Shown: in pieces, positions 40,668 through 48,768 of the stretch
How the letters are laid out: each line of letters starts with the position of its first letter
Position numbering within the stretch: position 1 is the first letter of the stretch
Assembly (NCBI GenBank): GCA_049306275.1
Contig: JBAQQB010000197.1
Location: 62,001 to 126,000, forward strand
Reading direction: 5' to 3'
DNA: 64,000 nt
Source of the DNA: JADJTT01 sp049306275
GTDB taxonomy: Bacteria; Bacteroidota; Bacteroidia; Chitinophagales; Saprospiraceae
Translations under genes and position numbers: made by a program
Notes under the pieces: generated by a model
Database searches by the model: none
Told to the model about the DNA's origin: nothing
The model's input: the letters and a program-made list of their open reading frames with translations, nothing else

Positions 40668-40675
40668 TATATTTG
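40668..40675 (+). promoter_or_regulatory. Bacteroidota -7 promoter element for moxR
   Basis: TATATTTG matches TAnnTTTG; TTG at 40643-40645 is 22 bp upstream. The leader then runs through the ACTGAA repeats to the ATG at 40729. Confidence 0.65.
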
Positions 40676-40686
40676 CGCGTTCAAAA

Positions 40687-40714
40687 CTGAAGACTGAACA
40701 CTGAAATCTGAAAA
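40687..40714 (+). repeat. Four ACTGAA-type words in the moxR leader
   Basis: ACTGAA or TCTGAA occurs four times at 8-9 nt intervals. The reverse complement of the repeat at 27600-27624 carries the same word. Only one arm is present, so no hairpin forms locally. Confidence 0.45.
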
Positions 40715-40728
40715 CTCATAATAGTCTC

Positions 40729-41694
40729 ATGTCCCAATTTTCATCCGACGTACAAGCAGTAGACGCACTGGCGCAATCGTATCGCGACCTCAAGAGCGAG
40801 ATCGGCAAAGTCATCGTAGGCCAGCACGACGTTGTGCAGGCCGTTATCATATCCTTGTTCAGCAATGGGCATAGCCTGCTTGTGGGCGTGCCCGGCCTGG
40901 CGAAGACGCTGTTGGTGAGCACCATTGCCGAGGTGTTGGATCTCGACTTCAAGCGCATCCAGTTTACGCCCGACCTGATGCCTTCCGACATCACCGGATC
41001 GGAGGTGTTGGGCGAGGATCGCAGGTTCAAGTTCAACAAAGGCCCGCTGTTTGCCAATATCGTGCTGGCCGACGAGATCAACCGTACGCCGCCCAAAACC
41101 CAGGCCGCACTGCTGGAGGCCATGCAGGAGCGCTCCGTGACGGTAGCCGGCATGCGGCATATACTGCCGACTCCTTTTTTCGTGCTGGCTACGCAGAACC
41201 CTATCGAACAGGAAGGCACTTATCCGCTTCCGGAAGCCCAGCTCGACCGTTTCATGTTCAACATCCCGCTCGACTATCCCTCGTATGATGAAGAAATCGC
41301 CGTGGTAAAGGGCACGACCGGGGCAATTCAATACGAGCTCAAGCACGTACTCACCGGTGAGCAGATCCTCGCCTTCCAGCAACTCGTGCGCCGCATTCCC
41401 ATTGCTGATAATGTGCTCGAATACGCCGTCAACCTGGCCACCCGCACGCGTCCCAACACGGCGCGAGCTACCGATATGGTCAATCAATACCTCTCCTGGG
41501 GCGCCGGCCCCCGCGCTTCTCAGTATCTGGTGCTGGGCGCCAAGTGCCATGCCGCTATCCAGGGAAAATACTCTCCCGACATTGAGGATGTGCAGGCCAT
41601 TGCCAAGTACGTGCTCCGCCACCGCATCGTGCGCAACTACAAGGCGGAAGCGGAGGGTATTACCGAGGAGAAGGTGATCGACAGCCTGGTTTAG
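40729..41694 (+). CDS. MoxR family AAA+ ATPase
   Basis: A 321-aa chaperone-type ATPase. GVPGLAKT (Walker A), IVLADEINRTPPKTQ (Walker B and sensor loop), ATQNPIEQEGTYPLPEAQLD and the C-terminal lid are intact. MoxR proteins usually act with DUF58 and von Willebrand factor A partners coded next to them. Here the following gene is convergent and unrelated (4-bp overlap), and no partner lies in this window. Partners, if any, are elsewhere. Confidence 0.93.
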   Translation: MSQFSSDVQAVDALAQSYRDLKSEIGKVIVGQHDVVQAVIISLFSNGHSLLVGVPGLAKTLLVSTIAEVLDLDFKRIQFTPDLMPSDITGSEVLGEDRRFKFNKGPLFANIVLADEINRTPPKTQAALLEAMQERSVTVAGMRHILPTPFFVLATQNPIEQEGTYPLPEAQLDRFMFNIPLDYPSYDEEIAVVKGTTGAIQYELKHVLTGEQILAFQQLVRRIPIADNVLEYAVNLATRTRPNTARATDMVNQYLSWGAGPRASQYLVLGAKCHAAIQGKYSPDIEDVQAIAKYVLRHRIVRNYKAEAEGITEEKVIDSLV

Positions 41695-42608
41695 CGCCTC
41701 TTTACAAAAGCGATATTGTCCGACTCAATACCCTGCTCGCGGAGATAGGCGGAGGCGCTGCCGATTGGCAGTAGCATGCCTTCATCATCGATGAGGTGAG
41801 GGGTGTAATGGAGTGTGTTGAGGAATGCTTCGGCTTTGACGTGCGCGGCGTTTCCTCTTTGTTCTGGCAGGTATTCCATGATTACGACCGGGGAATGGTT
41901 TTCCAGGAAGTTCTTCGCTCCGCTCACCACTTGAAATTCAGCCCCTTCTACATCTATTTTAATAATTGAGGGAATGGCTTCCTGTTCGGTCAGGAGGTTG
42001 TCCAGGGTATCGGCCTGTATCCTGATTTCTGTTGGCCGGTATTTTTCCAGCCAGGGCTTATCCCTGAATTGCGAGACGTCGATCGTATTGTACTCCGAAT
42101 AGAGGTTGGGGAATTCAAAGAAGGACAATTCGGTTGTTTGATCGGAAACGGCTTTGTTGATGGCCGTGATATTCGGTGTCCGGGAAGTATTTTTTTTCAG
42201 TACCTGGAAGGTCGACGGCGAAGCTTCAAAGGCCGTGACCCGGCCATTGCTGCCTACCAGCTGAGCAGCAAGGAGCGAAAAGTATCCGTAATGGGCGCCA
42301 ATGTCGAGGAAACTGTCATTGTGCCGCAAGTTTTGTATCAGGTACTTTGCAAGTCTGATCTCCGAGGGGTGCGACTTTCCACCTGTGAGGCAGATATCGG
42401 TGGCGGAAGGCAGCAGGATGCGCATCGGGAATCCAAAAAAGGTCGTGGCCTGCACCTCCTGGCTTTTCCTGGTTCTTCGGTAAATGATTTCCCTGAAAAA
42501 AATGGCCCGGAAGTATTTGACAGGATTGGCCAGCATTCTTTCCAATTTGGATGCTGAGGCGATTTTTTGCACCTTTTCAATGCCGGAAAGAAGTTCTTGT
42601 TGTGTCAT
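41691..42608 (-). CDS. FkbM family methyltransferase
   Basis: A 305-aa SAM-dependent methyltransferase. SFLDIGAHYGYFSLLAAQLV is motif I, GRVTAFEASPSTFQVLKKNT is motif II, and IIKIDVEGAEFQVVSGA is the FkbM signature. Family members often O-methylate sugars or antibiotics. As the last gene of the second polysaccharide locus it probably methylates a sugar of that product. It starts 5 bp after the ligase-like gene. Confidence 0.9.
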   Translation of the reverse strand: MTQQELLSGIEKVQKIASASKLERMLANPVKYFRAIFFREIIYRRTRKSQEVQATTFFGFPMRILLPSATDICLTGGKSHPSEIRLAKYLIQNLRHNDSFLDIGAHYGYFSLLAAQLVGSNGRVTAFEASPSTFQVLKKNTSRTPNITAINKAVSDQTTELSFFEFPNLYSEYNTIDVSQFRDKPWLEKYRPTEIRIQADTLDNLLTEQEAIPSIIKIDVEGAEFQVVSGAKNFLENHSPVVIMEYLPEQRGNAAHVKAEAFLNTLHYTPHLIDDEGMLLPIGSASAYLREQGIESDNIAFVKRR

Positions 42609-42613
42609 GAGCG

Positions 42614-44059
42614 CTATATTTTCTCCTCCTGGTCTTCCAGGTCCATTCGCACGAGCATGGCCATGAAGAAGAAAAAGAAGCTGCCGACCTTATCCGTTTC
42701 CACCATATCATTGATGAGCAGGAGTGCGTCGATGACGATGGCGCCGAGTGTAAGTGCCATCGTCCATTGCTTGCGGAAGGGGTCGGTCGTGCGGTGGTAG
42801 ATCCGTTCGCCCAGGAGGAGCACGGCAAAGCACAGCCCGATGAAGATGAGCATGCCGGGTATGCCCTGCTCCACGGCCGTCATGAGGTAGTAGCTGTGGA
42901 TGCCGGATTTATCGGGGTTGTCGCTCACGTATGTTTCGAAGCTGGACACCGTATAGGACCGGTAGTAGTTATAGAAATTGCCGGGACCGAAACCGGTCAG
43001 CGGTTTGTCTTCGATCATGTTTTTACCCGCCACCCAGCGGTACACCCGCTCCATGGTGGAGATGTCTTCGCCTTTGGCGGTAGCCTCCAAAAGGTTGTCG
43101 AACTGGTAGTGGGTGACGGTCTTTTCAAAATCGGGCGCGTATTCCAGGTACTTTTCCTGGCGAAGCAGGTACCCCGTTCCGATGATAGCGATGGCCACTG
43201 TGAGCAGAAGGGCCGGAAGCGTGAGCTTGTAGCGGATGATGAACCAGGCGCCCAGCGCAATGATCAGGGCCACATATGCCGCACGGGTGTAGGCAAACTG
43301 AATGCCGATGAGCAAGAGTATCCCGCCTCCTATCAGCAGAATCCACTGCCCGCTCCAGGGCCTGTACCATTTCCGGGCGAACCATACGAGCGGGAAGACC
43401 AGCGCCAGCAGGCAGGCATAGCTCACGTGGTTGCGGTAAAAAGGCCACATAGCGCGGTTGACGTCTTTGAAGGTAAAGCCGTAGCCGGCATGGCGTATCA
43501 GCACATATATCACCGTGATCAGCAGGGGAATGAACACCCACCAGAGCCATTGTTTTTTATCCTTTTCTCCCTTCATCAAAATGCCGGCCATGAAATAGAA
43601 AGAGACCACAAACCAGGTCTTGGCCAGCAGGAATTTGACCGATACAAGGGGAGTGCTGGACGTGATGGCTGCGACGGTCATCCAGGCAAGGTGGAGAAAT
43701 AGGAGCAGGCTGAGAGGATGCACAAAAAAACGCTTGTCTAACTCCCGGCCGTGACGTATCAGATAGATGAAAAATATACCCGTAACGAGTAGCATAAAAG
43801 GTTCGTCGGGCAGGTCGGTTCCGAACCCTCCCGGCAAATAGACCTCCACGGAAAAGGGGATCAGCGCCCAGAGCAGGAAGTAGACTTTTTTAAAGTCGAC
43901 GACAGCCAGGTAAGTGATGAGCAGGGCGGCGGGGACGCCGAAGAGGAAATAAAAATCAAAGGCTGCTCCCGCAAAAAAACTCAACAGGGAGAGTCCGGCG
44001 AAAACCAGGAATATCCATTTGGCGGATGCCGGTGTGCTTATGTTATCGCTAACGGCCAT
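42614..44059 (-). CDS. O-antigen ligase/polymerase family protein (Wzy/WaaL-like)
   Basis: A 481-aa protein with about 11-12 helices. The long periplasmic loop after KNMIEDKPLTGFGPGNFYNY contains HSYYLMTAVEQGIPGMLIFI, which is the Wzy_C signature (GxGxxxF and HN/HSxYL). It joins or polymerises lipid-linked repeat units in the periplasm. The start overlaps the Wzz-like gene by 11 bp. It cannot be decided here whether it is a polymerase or ligase. Confidence 0.85.
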   Translation of the reverse strand: MAVSDNISTPASAKWIFLVFAGLSLLSFFAGAAFDFYFLFGVPAALLITYLAVVDFKKVYFLLWALIPFSVEVYLPGGFGTDLPDEPFMLLVTGIFFIYLIRHGRELDKRFFVHPLSLLLFLHLAWMTVAAITSSTPLVSVKFLLAKTWFVVSFYFMAGILMKGEKDKKQWLWWVFIPLLITVIYVLIRHAGYGFTFKDVNRAMWPFYRNHVSYACLLALVFPLVWFARKWYRPWSGQWILLIGGGILLLIGIQFAYTRAAYVALIIALGAWFIIRYKLTLPALLLTVAIAIIGTGYLLRQEKYLEYAPDFEKTVTHYQFDNLLEATAKGEDISTMERVYRWVAGKNMIEDKPLTGFGPGNFYNYYRSYTVSSFETYVSDNPDKSGIHSYYLMTAVEQGIPGMLIFIGLCFAVLLLGERIYHRTTDPFRKQWTMALTLGAIVIDALLLINDMVETDKVGSFFFFFMAMLVRMDLEDQEEKI

Positions 44060-45152
44060 CGATAACCGACTTCCAGTTGACGTCTTTATAGGTATCGAAA
44101 ACCAGCGCGCCTATGGCGCTAAACAGGAAGGACAGCGCTGTGATGGCCACGACGATAATACTGCGCTTGGGGCGGGATTTGATGATAGGCGTGGGGGCTT
44201 CCTCGACGAGGTGAATGGCGGGGAAGGGCGAACCCTGTGCGCTTTTGATCTGCTTGTAACGCTCCTTGTCTTCCCCGAGCTGCTTGCTGGCCTGTGCGTG
44301 CTCCTGTACCAGCACCTGTACGGTAGCAAGACCCTGGTTGAATTTGTCAAGCCGTTCCTGGAGTCCTTCAACCTCTTTCCGAGCGCCCTGCACGGAGGCC
44401 TTCAGGTTGGAAATGGTGTCGCGGGGCACACCGGGCGTGTTTTGGAAAACCTCCAGCCTGGCGCTCGAATTGGTCAGTTTGGCCTCTGCTTCAGCCAGCA
44501 GCGTGGCCAGCAATTCACTCTGGGTTTCGGTGTTGTATACGCCATAGGTAGAGCGAAGCGTCATGAGGCTATCGTTCAACTTCCTAAGCTGGCTCTCCTT
44601 TTCCTGGATGTTGGACTCGTAAGTCGAGAGCAGTTCTGTCTGGCTGGCCTTGATCAGCCGTTGAGCGATTTCATCGATTTTCAGACGGGCGGCATTGGCC
44701 ATGGCGGCTGCTTTTTCCTTGTCCTTGTCTTCGACAGCAAGCTGGATGGCGTCGAATTTCGTTTTCTGGACCTGGTAGAGTTTGCTGAGCTTCAGCCGCA
44801 CATAATACGGGGCTTTGGCATTGGTCGAATCGATATCGTAGTGTTCGTAGAGGTTGAAAGTGCTGATCAGGTAGTCGGCCAGTTCGTTCGAATTGGCGAT
44901 TGTCATGATCCTGTCGATATCAGCGTCTTCGCCGTAGTATTCCATCGCCTCGTTGGTGGCGCCGAACATGCGCTCGGGCATCGCCAGGTCGGGGCTGGCT
45001 GCGTAGAAGGTAGTGACCGATTCGTAGTATACAGGCAGCAGTAAAGAGACCACGATGCTGCCCACCGCGCCGATCGCGGTTGTGATGAGGATGGGCTTTT
45101 TCCATTTAAAAAGTGTCTGTAAGACGCCCAGCAAGCTTTCCTTGTACTCCAT
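44049..45152 (-). CDS. Chain-length determinant-like protein (Wzz/GNVR family)
   Basis: A 367-aa protein with terminal helices (PILITTAIGAVGSIVVSLLL and SIIVVAITALSFLFSAIGAL) and a long coiled-coil between them. The coiled coil includes ESNIQEKESQLRKLNDSLMT and GARKEVEGLQERLDKFNQGL. The PxxP-like motif before the last helix (APTPIIKSRPKRS) is typical of Wzz. It regulates chain length of the adjacent polysaccharide. Its promoter and leader hairpin lie in the 72-bp gap after the flippase. Confidence 0.87.
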   Translation of the reverse strand: MEYKESLLGVLQTLFKWKKPILITTAIGAVGSIVVSLLLPVYYESVTTFYAASPDLAMPERMFGATNEAMEYYGEDADIDRIMTIANSNELADYLISTFNLYEHYDIDSTNAKAPYYVRLKLSKLYQVQKTKFDAIQLAVEDKDKEKAAAMANAARLKIDEIAQRLIKASQTELLSTYESNIQEKESQLRKLNDSLMTLRSTYGVYNTETQSELLATLLAEAEAKLTNSSARLEVFQNTPGVPRDTISNLKASVQGARKEVEGLQERLDKFNQGLATVQVLVQEHAQASKQLGEDKERYKQIKSAQGSPFPAIHLVEEAPTPIIKSRPKRSIIVVAITALSFLFSAIGALVFDTYKDVNWKSVIDGR

Positions 45153-45170
45153 TCCAGTATTTTTTAAAGA

Positions 45171-45189
45171 AAGCGGGAAAGCCCCGCTT
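45171..45189. repeat. 7-bp hairpin in the leader of the Wzz-like gene
   Basis: AAGCGGG (45171-45177) and CCCGCTT (45183-45189) pair around a 5-nt loop, 18 bp before the ATG on the minus strand. It lies between the promoter at 45206-45213 and the start codon. It could also end the flippase transcript. Confidence 0.45.
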
Positions 45190-45205
45190 CGCTTTTGATA
45201 TTTCG

Positions 45206-45213
45206 CAAAAGTA
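45206..45213 (-). promoter_or_regulatory. Bacteroidota -7 promoter element for the Wzz-like gene
   Basis: On the minus strand TACTTTTG matches TAnnTTTG and lies 54 bp before the ATG at 45152, between the flippase stop and this gene. Confidence 0.6.
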
Positions 45214-45224
45214 GGAAAATGCCC

Positions 45225-46685
45225 CTAATTTTCAGGAAAGCCCTTTTCTTTTCGGAGCATCCGGAGTGCGCGGGCGGGCTCTATCATTCTGAAGGCAATG
45301 GCCAGCGAAACACTCAGCAGCATCCCTGTCAGAAAACGAATTTGCCAGACAAATGGCTCCCAGACCGAGAGGATGAAAAATACCAGGCCCACAGCCAGGG
45401 CGAATACTGCATGAAGGATCATCGAGCGGCCCGAAGGCAGGGCTTTCATTTGGCGATGTGACATGGCCATTTCCGATAGCCAGATAACCAGTTGGGTCAG
45501 CAAGGTGGCCAAAGCGGCGCCCCAGGCCTTGTAAACGGGGATGAGCAGGAGGTTGAGGCTGGCGTTCAGGACAATGCCCAGTGCGAAAAGCCGGTTCAAA
45601 GGCTTCATCTTGCCATTGGCGAGTAGCAGGGTTCCGAAAATATACGTTCCGCTGACGGCTATGAAACTCAGCATCAAATAACCCAGCACTTCGCCCCAGT
45701 AGGGGGTGGCATCGTGGTAAAGCCAATAGGCAATTTCCTCCCGGAAAAAAAATACCCCAAGGCTCAGGGTCCACGCACCCGTCATGATGAGTTTGAAACT
45801 GGTCTCCACCAGCGGCCGGATGGGCTCCCGGGCTGCCAATAACCTTGCAAACATGGGCAATAGCAGTGTGGCAAACAAATATCCGATCATATTGCTCGCG
45901 TCGAGCAAGCGGTAGGCGGAGGCATATACGCCGGCTTCGTGCTCGCCGTCGGGCAGCAGCCGCTCCAGCATGACTGCGTCCATCCGCGTGTAAAGGGTCG
46001 TGAGCAGAATGACCAGTGCAAAGGGGGCGCTGCTGCGCAAGAACCACACGACCAACGGCGTCTTCCAGCGCAGGCGCAGTTGGGGAAGATGCTCCCGCAG
46101 TACCCAAAAAGCAACCAGGGCCGTGATACCCATCGATGCGGCCTGGGCATATACCAGCCATTCTATCTGAAAATCGCCCAGCCACCCCTGAAACAACAGC
46201 AAAAACCCGGCGATCCCGATTAGCAGAAAGCGATCGAGAGCGGAAATCAGGCTGTCGGTTCGGTAGAAACCCAGGCCCGAAATATTGGAGCGGAGAAATA
46301 ATACGAATGAACTGAGCACCTGCACGATCAACACCCATCCCAACAGCGGCCATAACAGGAGCGGATATCCCAGCAACGCCGCCACGACAAGGGCCAGGAA
46401 CAGGTAGACCCAACTGAGCAAGAGCTTGAGCATCAGCAAATTGGGAAAATATTTCCCGATCAGCTGCCGGTGCTGCGAAATGGCCCTGTTGTTGAAGTTC
46501 TGGATGCCGAAGTCGTTGAGGATCTGCAACAGCAAGGCCAGGTTGAAAAAGGTGAAATAAAGCCCGTACGCCTCCGTGCCCACCGTGTTCTGCACCGTGC
46601 GGTCGATCCCAAAGATGTAAAAGGGCTTGACCAGCAGGTTGAGCGCCAGGAGGAGGGCTATGTTGAGGAGGAATTCGCGCTTCAT
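45225..46685 (-). CDS. Oligosaccharide flippase, MOP superfamily
   Basis: A 486-aa hydrophobic protein, roughly 14 helices. MKREFLLNIALLLALNLLVK and then YIFGIDRTVQNTVGTEAYGL are typical of Bacteroidota Wzx-like flippases. It is the first gene of the second polysaccharide locus (flippase, Wzz, ligase, FkbM). The start at 46685 is used because the preceding reading frame runs through the tandem-word hairpin at 46692-46755 and gives low-complexity sequence. It is the third flippase in this window. Confidence 0.85.
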   Translation of the reverse strand: MKREFLLNIALLLALNLLVKPFYIFGIDRTVQNTVGTEAYGLYFTFFNLALLLQILNDFGIQNFNNRAISQHRQLIGKYFPNLLMLKLLLSWVYLFLALVVAALLGYPLLLWPLLGWVLIVQVLSSFVLFLRSNISGLGFYRTDSLISALDRFLLIGIAGFLLLFQGWLGDFQIEWLVYAQAASMGITALVAFWVLREHLPQLRLRWKTPLVVWFLRSSAPFALVILLTTLYTRMDAVMLERLLPDGEHEAGVYASAYRLLDASNMIGYLFATLLLPMFARLLAAREPIRPLVETSFKLIMTGAWTLSLGVFFFREEIAYWLYHDATPYWGEVLGYLMLSFIAVSGTYIFGTLLLANGKMKPLNRLFALGIVLNASLNLLLIPVYKAWGAALATLLTQLVIWLSEMAMSHRQMKALPSGRSMILHAVFALAVGLVFFILSVWEPFVWQIRFLTGMLLSVSLAIAFRMIEPARALRMLRKEKGFPEN

Positions 46686-46691
46686 GTATTC

Positions 46692-46755
46692 AGTGAAGGG
46701 TGAAGGGTGAAGGGTGAAGGGATTTCTCTTCACCCTTCACCCTTCACTCTTCACT
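46692..46755. repeat. Long tandem-heptamer hairpin between mnmG and the flippase
   Basis: The heptamer GTGAAGG is repeated four times in the 5' arm (46692-46718) and its complement in the 3' arm (46729-46755). The 27-nt arms match except for one base. It fills the gap between the mnmG stop and the flippase start, on the strand shared by both genes. Confidence 0.85.
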
Positions 46756-46757
46756 AA

Positions 46758-48623
46758 TTATCGTCCCATATGCACCAGCAAAATAGAAATATCCGCCGGT
46801 GAGACGCCGCTGATGCGGCTGGCCTGGCCGATGGTGCGGGGGCGCACTTTGGAGAGCTTCTCGCGGGCCTCTTTCGACAGGGAACCCAGTTGGCGGTAGT
46901 CGAAGTCGTCGAAGATACGCACCTCTTCGAGGCGGTTCATCTTGTCGACCATCTCCTGCTCTTTTTTGATGTAGCCCTCGTACTTGATGTTGATCTCCGC
47001 CAGCTCGGCAAATTCGGGCTCGTACTGCCCCAGGAATTCGTCGAGTGCGGGCAGGGCTTCGCGAAGGTCCTGAATGCCGATATTAGGGCGCAGCAGCACG
47101 GGCAGGAGCTTGACCTTCTGCTTGAGCAGGGCTGATTCCTTTGCTTCGAGCACGGGGTTGAGGTCTTCGGGATTGACGCTCGTTTCCTGGAAATATTTTT
47201 CAATGGCCACCGCGGCTTCCTGCTTGGCGCGCACGCGGTCCATGCGCTCTTCCAGTCCTTGCATGCCGATCTTTTCGGCCAGGGGGGTGAGGCGCAGGTC
47301 GGCATTGTCCTGGCGCAGCAGAATGCGGTATTCGGCGCGGGAGGTGAACATGCGGTAGGGTTCCTGGGTGCCTTTGTTGACCAGGTCGTCGATCAGCACG
47401 CCGATGTAGGCTTCCGAGCGTTTGAGGATGAAGGGTTCCTGCTCGTTGACGGCCAGGTGGGCGTTGATGCCGGCCATGAGGCCCTGGCAGCCCGCTTCTT
47501 CATAACCCGTGGTGCCGTTGATCTGCCCTGCGAAAAACAGGTTCTTCACCCGGTGGGTCTCCAGGGAGAGGCTCAGCTGGTCGGGCGGGAAAAAGTCGTA
47601 TTCGATGGCGTAGCCGGGGCGGAACATTTTGGCGTTCTCCAGCCCCGGGATCATGCGCAGGGCTTTGTATTGCACGTCTTCCGGCAACGAGGAGGAGAAG
47701 CCGTTGATGTAGATCTCGCAAGTATCCCAGCCCTCGGGTTCGATGAAGAGCTGGTGCCTGTCGCGGTCGGCGAATCGGTCGATCTTGTCTTCGATGGAGG
47801 GGCAATAGCGCGGGCCCAGGCCCTGGATTCGGCCGTTGAACATGGGCGAGCGGTCGAAGCCGGTGCGCAGCATGTCGTGCACTTCCTGGTTGGTGTAGGT
47901 GATATAGCAGGGCAGTTGCTTGGTGATCTTCGGCGTGTCGGTGTAAGAAAATTTTCCGCCTTCCGGATCGCCATCCTGCACCTCCATGCGGCTGTAGTCG
48001 ATGGTGCGGCCGTCGATGCGGGGTGGGGTGCCGGTCTTCATGCGCCCTGATTCAAAGCCCAGTTCGATGAGTTGCTCGGTGATACCTTTGGCGGCTTTTT
48101 CGCCGGCGCGCCCGCCCCCGAGTTGCTTCTCGCCGATGTGGATAATGCCGTTGAGGAAGGTGCCGTTGGTGAGGACCACTGCCTTTCCTGGTATCTCCAG
48201 CCCCATGCCCGTGCGCACGCCGCGCACCACGCCGTCTTTGACGACCAGCCCGCTGACCATCTCCTGCCAGAAGTCGATGTTGGGGTGGGCTTCCAGCATC
48301 TGCCGCCACTTGGCGGCAAAGCGCATGCGGTCGCTCTGGGCGCGCGGGCTCCACATGGCCGGCCCTTTCGAGCGGTTGAGCATGCGGAACTGCACCATGG
48401 TATGGTCGGTGACAATGCCGGAATAGCCGCCCAAGGCGTCGATCTCGCGCACGATCTGGCCTTTGGCCACGCCGCCCATGGCGGGGTTGCACGACATCTG
48501 CGCGATGGTCTGCATGTTCATCGTCACGAGCAACACCTTCGAGCCCATGTTGGCGGCCGCGGCGGCAGCTTCACAGCCGGCATGACCGGCCCCCACTACA
48601 ATCACATCGTATTCCGGGAACAT
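46758..48623 (-). CDS. mnmG: tRNA uridine 5-carboxymethylaminomethyl modification enzyme, FAD subunit
   Basis: A 621-aa protein acting with MnmE to modify the wobble uridine of tRNAs. VVGAGHAGCEAAAAAANMGS is the FAD-binding motif. MSCNPAMGGVAKGQIVREID and GTPPRIDGRTIDYSRMEVQD are family blocks; FFAGQINGTTGYEEAGCQGL is the second FAD contact, and the C-terminal ASRISGVSPADI helix binds MnmE. Length is normal. The predicted promoter is at 48747-48754, so the leader of about 115 nt contains a palindrome. Confidence 0.97.
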   Translation of the reverse strand: MFPEYDVIVVGAGHAGCEAAAAAANMGSKVLLVTMNMQTIAQMSCNPAMGGVAKGQIVREIDALGGYSGIVTDHTMVQFRMLNRSKGPAMWSPRAQSDRMRFAAKWRQMLEAHPNIDFWQEMVSGLVVKDGVVRGVRTGMGLEIPGKAVVLTNGTFLNGIIHIGEKQLGGGRAGEKAAKGITEQLIELGFESGRMKTGTPPRIDGRTIDYSRMEVQDGDPEGGKFSYTDTPKITKQLPCYITYTNQEVHDMLRTGFDRSPMFNGRIQGLGPRYCPSIEDKIDRFADRDRHQLFIEPEGWDTCEIYINGFSSSLPEDVQYKALRMIPGLENAKMFRPGYAIEYDFFPPDQLSLSLETHRVKNLFFAGQINGTTGYEEAGCQGLMAGINAHLAVNEQEPFILKRSEAYIGVLIDDLVNKGTQEPYRMFTSRAEYRILLRQDNADLRLTPLAEKIGMQGLEERMDRVRAKQEAAVAIEKYFQETSVNPEDLNPVLEAKESALLKQKVKLLPVLLRPNIGIQDLREALPALDEFLGQYEPEFAELAEINIKYEGYIKKEQEMVDKMNRLEEVRIFDDFDYRQLGSLSKEAREKLSKVRPRTIGQASRISGVSPADISILLVHMGR

Positions 48624-48670
48624 TGATTTCTATTTCCTTGTTTTTTTTGTACACTGATCGATTAAGATTT

Positions 48671-48711
48671 GTTTATGATCAGCACTGATCAAATCATAAT
48701 TGATCATAAAC
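48671..48711. repeat. Nested palindrome in the mnmG leader
   Basis: GTTTATGATCA (48671-48681) pairs exactly with TGATCATAAAC (48701-48711). Inside lies a second pair GATCAG/CTGATC (48677-48682 and 48685-48690) with a 2-nt loop. The two structures are mutually exclusive, since the inner pair uses bases of the outer left arm. Confidence 0.65.
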
Positions 48712-48746
48712 CATCCTAATTAATCTGCGTACCTCTAAAATGCTTG

Positions 48747-48754
48747 CAAAGTTA
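48747..48754 (-). promoter_or_regulatory. Bacteroidota -7 promoter element for mnmG
   Basis: On the minus strand TAACTTTG matches TAnnTTTG, 124 bp from the mnmG ATG. It is one base from the plus-strand element at 48756-48763. Confidence 0.55.
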
Positions 48755-48755
48755 A

Positions 48756-48763
48756 TACATTTG
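48756..48763 (+). promoter_or_regulatory. Bacteroidota -7 promoter element for the M15 peptidase
   Basis: TACATTTG matches TAnnTTTG. It ends 5 nt before the ATG at 48769, so transcription should begin at or within a base or two of the start codon (leaderless). Confidence 0.55.
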
Positions 48764-48768
48764 GCGCT

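Noticed and set aside
46686..46755. Tandem GTGAAGG copies taken as a CRISPR or satellite array
   Set aside because: The unit is only 7 nt, there are no spacers, and the second half is the complement, so the structure is a hairpin.
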